Positions 59,202 through 64,000 of a DNA stretch of 64,000 bases are shown in pieces. The notes beneath the pieces were generated by a model that was not told where the DNA came from, did no database searches, and saw only the letters and a program-made list of their open reading frames with translations. The first letter of the stretch is position 1; each line of letters starts with the position of its first letter. A program made the position numbers and the translations under genes. Where the stretch lies: NCBI GenBank assembly GCA_905221085.1, contig CAJNBT010000006.1:62001-126000 (forward strand), given 5' to 3'. This stretch comes from a bacterium. GTDB lineage: Bacteria > Bacillota > Bacilli > Lactobacillales > Streptococcaceae.

Positions 59202-59348
59202 ACACCCATTATAAAGGAAAGCACCAAAAAATACCATTGGGAAGAGCCAGACCGAGTATTTTTCATACTTTTTCCGAATAAATAGATAGAGCCAGATAAT
59301 CTAGTAAATCTAGATTTAAAAATGTGCTATAATGAAAGGAGAAAGAAT

Positions 59349-60284
59349 ATGACTGTACGTCATCCGGGCATCAGCCCGACCAATGACTTAGTTGCTAAGA
59401 AAATCTTTAGCAATCCAGAAATCACTTGTCAATTTATCCGCGATATGCTGGATTTACCAGCAAAAAATGTGACCATTTTGGAGGGAAGCAATATTCATGT
59501 ATTACCCTCCATGCCTTATTCAGCGCAGGATTTCTATACCAGTATAGATGTCTTGGCGGAGTTGGATAATGGCACGCAGGTTATTATCGAAATCCAAGTT
59601 CATCATCAGAATTTTTTCATTAATCGTTTGTGGGCTTACCTATGCAGTCAGGTCAATCAAAACCTTGAAAAAATTCGCCAACGAGAAGGTGATACCCACC
59701 AGAGCTACAAACACATCGCACCAGTATACGCTATCGCAATTGTCGATAGCAATTACTTCTCGGATGACTTGGCTTTTCACAGTTTTAGCATGCGCGAGGA
59801 TACGACAGGTGAGGTTTTAACCATCACCAATAATGGACAAGAAAACCATCTGGTCAAGATGGCATTCTTGGAACTAAAAAAATACAGAGAAACCAGCAAA
59901 GACGAGGTTCGCAAACCGTGGTTGGAGTTTTTTGGGAATAAACCCTTTACCCAAGAACCCGAGCGAGCCATTAGCCAAGCAGATCAACTGCTGGACTACA
60001 AGAGCTGGTCTGAGGAGGACAGGAAAATGTTTAGTCAACTACGTATGCGCGAAGAACAAGCGTTATTGGCTCAGGATTATGCCTTGGAGACTGCTAGGGC
60101 GGAAGGTATTGAACAGGGACTGGAACGAGGCCGAGCGGAAGGTATTGAAAAAGGTTTAGAGCGTGGGAAAGTTGAGGGAGGTTTTGCTATGTTAGCAAAT
60201 CTTGTTCGTCAAGGTCTTCTTACTTCGGAGGTTGCCAGCCAGCAGTTAGGTATGACTATAGCTGAGTTCGAAGCGTTGTTGTAA
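59349..60284 (+). CDS. Rpn family PD-(D/E)XK nuclease / putative transposase
   Basis: This 312-residue protein belongs to the Rpn (recombination-promoting nuclease) family. The nuclease motif is seen as TSIDVLAELDNG and VIIEIQVHH, giving the D...E-X-Q pattern. A charged, repetitive tail (EGIEQGLERGRAEGIEKGLERG) and a C-terminal LGMTIAEFEALL follow. ATG 59349, after GGAG, is used. The protein may act in recombination or defence. A remnant follows immediately, and a third copy lies inverted at 63076. Confidence 0.88.
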   Translation: MTVRHPGISPTNDLVAKKIFSNPEITCQFIRDMLDLPAKNVTILEGSNIHVLPSMPYSAQDFYTSIDVLAELDNGTQVIIEIQVHHQNFFINRLWAYLCSQVNQNLEKIRQREGDTHQSYKHIAPVYAIAIVDSNYFSDDLAFHSFSMREDTTGEVLTITNNGQENHLVKMAFLELKKYRETSKDEVRKPWLEFFGNKPFTQEPERAISQADQLLDYKSWSEEDRKMFSQLRMREEQALLAQDYALETARAEGIEQGLERGRAEGIEKGLERGKVEGGFAMLANLVRQGLLTSEVASQQLGMTIAEFEALL

Positions 60285-60299
60285 GACCAGCACTAACAG

Positions 60300-60711
60300 T
60301 CAAGAAAACCATCTGGTCAAGATGGCGTTCTTGGAACTAAAAAAATACAGAGAAACCAGCAAAGACGAGGTTCGCAAACCGTGGTTGGAGTTTTTCGGTA
60401 ACAAGCCCTTTACCCAACAACCTGAGTGAGCCATCAGCCAAGCAGACCAACTGCTGGACTACAAGAGCTGGTCCGAGGAGGACAGGAAGATGTTTAATCA
60501 ACTACGTATGCGCGAAGAACAAGCTTTGTTAGCACAGGACTATGCTTTGGAGCAAGCTGAAGAAAAGGGCTTAGAACGTGGTCGTGCAGAAGGGATTGAA
60601 GAGGGATTAAAAGTAGGTTTAATAAATCTAGTCCGTCAACAGCTACTGTCATCTGATGTTGCCAGTCAACAGCTAGGCATGACTGTCGCTGAGTTTGAGT
60701 CGCTATTATAA
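60300..60711 (+). pseudogene. Truncated duplicate of the Rpn gene
   Basis: From 60300 the DNA repeats the second half of the preceding gene (QENHLVKMAFLELKKYRET onward). A TGA stop replaces an Arg codon after KPFTQQPE at about 60427. A frame from 60490 remains open to the end and could give a 73-residue fragment with its own tail repeats. Confidence 0.85.
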
Positions 60712-60980
60712 GACCCTAGAATAATGAATAACATAAAAGTGAACAGAACTGAAATATTATCCTGTTCACTTCTTTCATTTACCCGAGACGATTCAGATTC
60801 ATCCCAAACTCAAAAGAGAAGGCAAAAAATCCTTCTCTTTCATATCTCTTAACTAATTGGATTTTACATTTGATAAATGGAAGAGCTCCTAGAGATACTA
60901 ATTATTTAACTGCAGTATTATCTTAATATCTGCTATAAAAACTAAGCTAAAAATCTCCTGGTGACATAAACAAATTCAAA

Positions 60981-61765
60981 CTACACCCACTCACCGTTAG
61001 CATTTACTGTGTAACCATCGATAGTTGTGTTCACCGCCAAAGCTCCTGATGGGTATGAATAGTACCATTTACCTCCAACTTGGTACCAACCTGTCTTCAT
61101 TGCACCTGAGCCATCTAGATAATACCATGTACCACTTTGGTTCAACCAGCCGGTTTGCATGGCACCTGAATTATTGAGATAATACCACTTACCATCTACA
61201 AGTTTCCAACCTGTCTGCATAGCACCTGAGCCATCTAGATAATACCATGTACCATTTTCTTTTATCCATCTAGTACTCATTTTACCTAAACTGTCGAGAT
61301 GGTACCAACTACCATTTATAAGTTTCCAACCTGTCTGCATGGCACCTGAGCCATCTAAATAATACCAATTACCATCAACTTGTTTCCAACCAGTTTCATC
61401 CAAGTAATACCATGAACCATCTTTCAGCCAACCTGTCTTCATTCCATCTTCTTTAGAGAAATAATACCAGTCACCGTCAATTTTCTTCCATCCAACAGAT
61501 CGGTTCCCTTCATTATCAATAAAGAATTTTTTACAATCAATTACAGCAATATTGGGTGTCAGAATACCATCTTTTAGATAGTAAGTTTTTTCTTCTGTTT
61601 TGATAAATCCAATTTTCTTCTCACCGTTTTCAACAAAATAATAAGTTTTATCAGCAACTTTTACCAATCCCAACGGTTTGAAGCCATCAGTTTCAAAGTA
61701 GTAGGTCTTACAATCAATTTTTTACCATCCAGTGATATAGACAAAACTCAACCCACTACCATTGT
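60981..61765 (-). pseudogene. Choline-binding protein remnant
   Basis: About 230 codons of choline-binding repeats (GW..DGSWYYLDETG and similar, about ten copies) remain open from 61673 to 60981. Upstream in the same frame are a TAA in place of a repeat codon (after YITGW) and no signal peptide or ribosome binding site; a terminator is 15 bp further. It is thus a 5'-truncated gene without its own start signals. Confidence 0.78.
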
Positions 61766-61775
61766 TAAAGCCAAA

Positions 61776-61802
61776 AAAAACAGGAGATTTCTCTCCTGTT
61801 AT
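61776..61802 (-). terminator. Terminator after the intact choline-binding protein
   Basis: On the minus strand ACAGGAG-AGAAAT-CTCCTGT is followed by eight T. Confidence 0.9.
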
Positions 61803-61819
61803 GATTCAATTATTTAAAA

Positions 61820-62704
61820 TTAAACCCATTCACCGTTTCCGTTTACAGTGTAACCATTTACAGTAGTGTTTACTGACAATGCACCTGAACTGTCAACGTG
61901 GTACCATTTGTCTTTTACTTGGAACCATTGGCTAGCTTTCATAGCACCTGATGCTTCAAGGAAGTACCATTTACCACCGTCAAGCAACCAACCTGTTTGC
62001 ATTTCACCTGAACCATTTAGGTAGTACCAAGTGTTACCATCTTTAACCCACCATTTTTGCATTACGCCTTCAGCGTTAAAGAAGTACCATTTACCATCAA
62101 TTTGTTTCCAGCTAGTAGCTTTTGTTCCTTTTTCATCAAGGACATAGCTCCATTGACCTTTAGCATCTTTAACCCATCCTGTAGAAGCTTGGTTAGCTTT
62201 AGTACCTTGGTTAGCTTGGTCTTCATTGATGCGAGTATTGTTTGGTTTATTATCTTCTACTGCATTAGCAAAGTATTTACCTGCATCTTTTGCACTTTTA
62301 CGATATTGTTCTTGCAATTTTTCAACATAGCGACTTTTCACTGTGTTGTAGATATCTTCAAATTTTTGGTTTGATTTTGCTGCGGCAATGTTTGCTTCCA
62401 ATGCTGCTTTTTTATCAGAAAAATCATGTCCGTAGTATCCTGAATCCAAGAAGTCTTTCAATGCTTTTTCTGCTGCTACAACTGTTTGACCACCTTGTTG
62501 AGCAAATTGACGTTCTGCTTCAACACGGATTTCACCATCATGCGCTGCTACTTGACGGTTAGCTTCTTCAGCAATATCACGTTCAGAAACATATTTCTTT
62601 TGAAGTAATTGGTTACTTGAAGCTGGGTTTTCACCATTTGCAAAAACAGGTGCAACTGTAAATACAGCAAGTGCTGCTGCGCTTGTCAATAAAACTTTTT
62701 TCAT
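61820..62704 (-). CDS. Choline-binding surface protein with helical N-terminal domain
   Basis: This 294-residue protein has a signal peptide (MKKVLLTSAAALAVFTVAPVFA), a charged helical domain (about 30-165, with EANRQVAAHDGEIRVEAERQF and a DIYNTVKSRYVEKLQEQYRK segment), and about five choline-binding repeats to the end (final VNGYTVNGNGEWV). It would be held on the cell wall through choline. The start at 62704 follows AAAGGAG. The N-terminal domain is not assigned to a named Cbp with certainty; it resembles pneumococcal CbpC/J-like or related surface proteins only in general plan. Confidence 0.85.
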   Translation of the reverse strand: MKKVLLTSAAALAVFTVAPVFANGENPASSNQLLQKKYVSERDIAEEANRQVAAHDGEIRVEAERQFAQQGGQTVVAAEKALKDFLDSGYYGHDFSDKKAALEANIAAAKSNQKFEDIYNTVKSRYVEKLQEQYRKSAKDAGKYFANAVEDNKPNNTRINEDQANQGTKANQASTGWVKDAKGQWSYVLDEKGTKATSWKQIDGKWYFFNAEGVMQKWWVKDGNTWYYLNGSGEMQTGWLLDGGKWYFLEASGAMKASQWFQVKDKWYHVDSSGALSVNTTVNGYTVNGNGEWV

Positions 62705-62763
62705 CGTTTTATCTCCTTTATTTTTCATTATATATTTTTCGTAAGACTATCTTACTACCATAC

Positions 62764-62792
62764 AGTATATAAATATTTGCAGGATTTGTCAA
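62764..62792 (-). promoter_or_regulatory. Consensus promoter of the choline-binding gene
   Basis: On the minus strand TTGACA (62787-62792) and TATACT (62764-62769) stand 17 bp apart. The rest of the gap 62793-63075 is A+T rich, and I see no gene in it. Confidence 0.75.
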
Positions 62793-63075
62793 GGGTTTTC
62801 TTCGAGTTTTTAAAGTTTTTACCTATTTTTAGAAAAAAAGGTGAAAAAAACATCTTTGTGAGAAAAATACCCGTCAAATACTGTATTTTTGAGTGAAAAT
62901 CTCACAAACTAATCATCCTTGAGTAAAATCATTCATATCTAATCTACATAGACAGTTGGATAGAACTCACTTCCTAAGTATTATCTTATAACCCCTCATA
63001 AAAGTCAAGTAAAAACGGCAAGTATTTTGATAACACTTACCATTTCATAAACTTTCTACTATATAAAGATTGAAC

Positions 63076-64000
63076 TCATAATAAAGCTTCAAACTCAGCA
63101 ACGGTCATACTCAATTGTTCACTCGCAAATTCGGAAGTTAAAACATGTTGGCGTACTAAATCTAGAAAGGTAAAGATTTGTCCTTCAACTTTCCCACGCT
63201 CTAAACCTTGTTCAATACCTTCTGCACGACCACGTTCTAAGCCTTTTTCAATACCTTCCGCCCTAGCTGTTTCCAAGGCATAGTCATGAGCCAATAATGC
63301 TTGTTCCTCACGCCTGCGTTGTTCACTAAACATTTTCCTGTCCTCCTCGGACCAGCTCTTATAGTCCAGCAGTTGGTCTGCTTGGCTGATGGCTCGCTGG
63401 GGGTTCTGGGTAAAGGGCTTATTCCCGAAAAACTCCAACCACGGCTTGCGAACCTCGTCTTTGCTGGTTTCTCTGTATTTTTTTAATTCCAAGAATGCCA
63501 TCTTAACCAGATGGTTTTCTTGACCGTTATTGGTGATGGTTAAGACATCACCTGTCGTGTCCTCTCGCATACTAAAGCTGTGGAAAGCCAAGTCATCTGA
63601 GAAGTAATTACTATCCACAATTGCGATAGCATATACTGGTGCGATATGCTTGTAACTCTGGTGTGTATTGCCTTCTTGCTGGCGAATTTTTTCTAGGTTT
63701 TGATTGACCTGACTGCATAGGTAAGCCCACAAACGATTAATGAAAAAATTCTGATGATGCACCTGAATCTCGATAATTACCTGAGTGCCATTATCCAACT
63801 CCGCCAAGACATCTATACTGGTATAGAAATCCTGCGCCGAGTAGGGCAGGGAAGGTAAGACGTGAATATTGCTTCTCTCCAAAATGGTCACATTTTTTGC
63901 TGGTAAATCCAACATATCGCGGATAAATTGACAAGTGATTTCTGGATTGCTAAAGATTTTCTTAGCAACCAAATCATTGGTTGGGCTGATGCCCGGATGT
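63076..64000 (-). CDS. Rpn family PD-(D/E)XK nuclease, cut by the window end
   Basis: This is a close paralogue of 59349-60284 in the opposite direction. The frame is open to the window edge (HPGISPTNDLVAKKIF...), so only the first few codons are missing. The D...E-X-Q nuclease motif (TSIDVLAELDNG, VIIEIQVHH) is intact. The charged tail and the last 35 residues differ most from the first copy. Confidence 0.9.
   Translation of the reverse strand, partial: HPGISPTNDLVAKKIFSNPEITCQFIRDMLDLPAKNVTILERSNIHVLPSLPYSAQDFYTSIDVLAELDNGTQVIIEIQVHHQNFFINRLWAYLCSQVNQNLEKIRQQEGNTHQSYKHIAPVYAIAIVDSNYFSDDLAFHSFSMREDTTGDVLTITNNGQENHLVKMAFLELKKYRETSKDEVRKPWLEFFGNKPFTQNPQRAISQADQLLDYKSWSEEDRKMFSEQRRREEQALLAHDYALETARAEGIEKGLERGRAEGIEQGLERGKVEGQIFTFLDLVRQHVLTSEFASEQLSMTVAEFEALL

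Overview
The window is low-GC Firmicute DNA with the gene content and order of the Streptococcus mitis / S. pneumoniae / S. pseudopneumoniae group. Markers are five BOX repeats, strH with YSIRK and LPXTG signals, a PavB-like SSURE protein, bgaC with its PTS, comA-comB beside the purine operon, and several choline-binding proteins. Relative to usual pneumococcal numbering the segment is reversed, so most genes lie on the minus strand. An enlarged bacteriocin and choline-binding region between comA and acpP makes a mitis-group commensal or an unusual pneumococcus likely; this placement is inferred from gene content only.

Layout: 1-2.6 kb, 5' part of a pavB-type adhesin with 149-residue SSURE repeats. 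2.7-5.6 kb, Ktr/Trk potassium uptake and a nucleoside phosphorylase. 5.7-8.5 kb, a persulfide operon (rhodanese, CoA-disulfide-reductase/rhodanese fusion, rhodanese) behind a CstR-type operator, with a cstR-like gene convergent to it. 8.6-17.8 kb, a glyoxalase-fold protein and the galM-agaS-PTS-bgaC glycan locus with its GntR regulator. 18.1-22.1 kb, strH. 22.1-37.7 kb, the purine genes purB, K, E, D, H, N, M, F, L, C, with local duplications around purK. 37.8-41.3 kb, comB and comA.

41.5-47.1 kb is the most unusual part. Read on the minus strand it holds a decayed ComC-like pheromone gene, a ComD/ComE-type kinase and regulator, a terminator, five tandem modules of about 120 bp that each carry a 16-codon micro-ORF behind a strong ribosome binding site (one lacks a standard start), three intact double-glycine bacteriocin precursors, a 31-residue hydrophobic peptide, six small membrane (probable immunity) proteins and two bacteriocin remnants. 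It then runs into a 9-12-9 ComE-type direct repeat ahead of comA. Many of these genes are shorter than 60 codons. ComAB would be the natural transporter for the double-glycine peptides, but not for the leaderless micropeptides.

47.2-50.8 kb: two paralogous choline-binding proteins with an unrecognised C-terminal domain flank an Rgg-like regulator broken by a stop codon. 51-59 kb: housekeeping genes acpP, plsX, recO, araT, a YeiH-family protein, a CoA-binding protein and polA, with an Fst/Ldr-type type I toxin-antitoxin module at 54.5-54.8 kb. 59.3-64 kb: Rpn-family PD-(D/E)XK proteins (one whole, one remnant, one cut by the window end) around one intact and one broken choline-binding gene.
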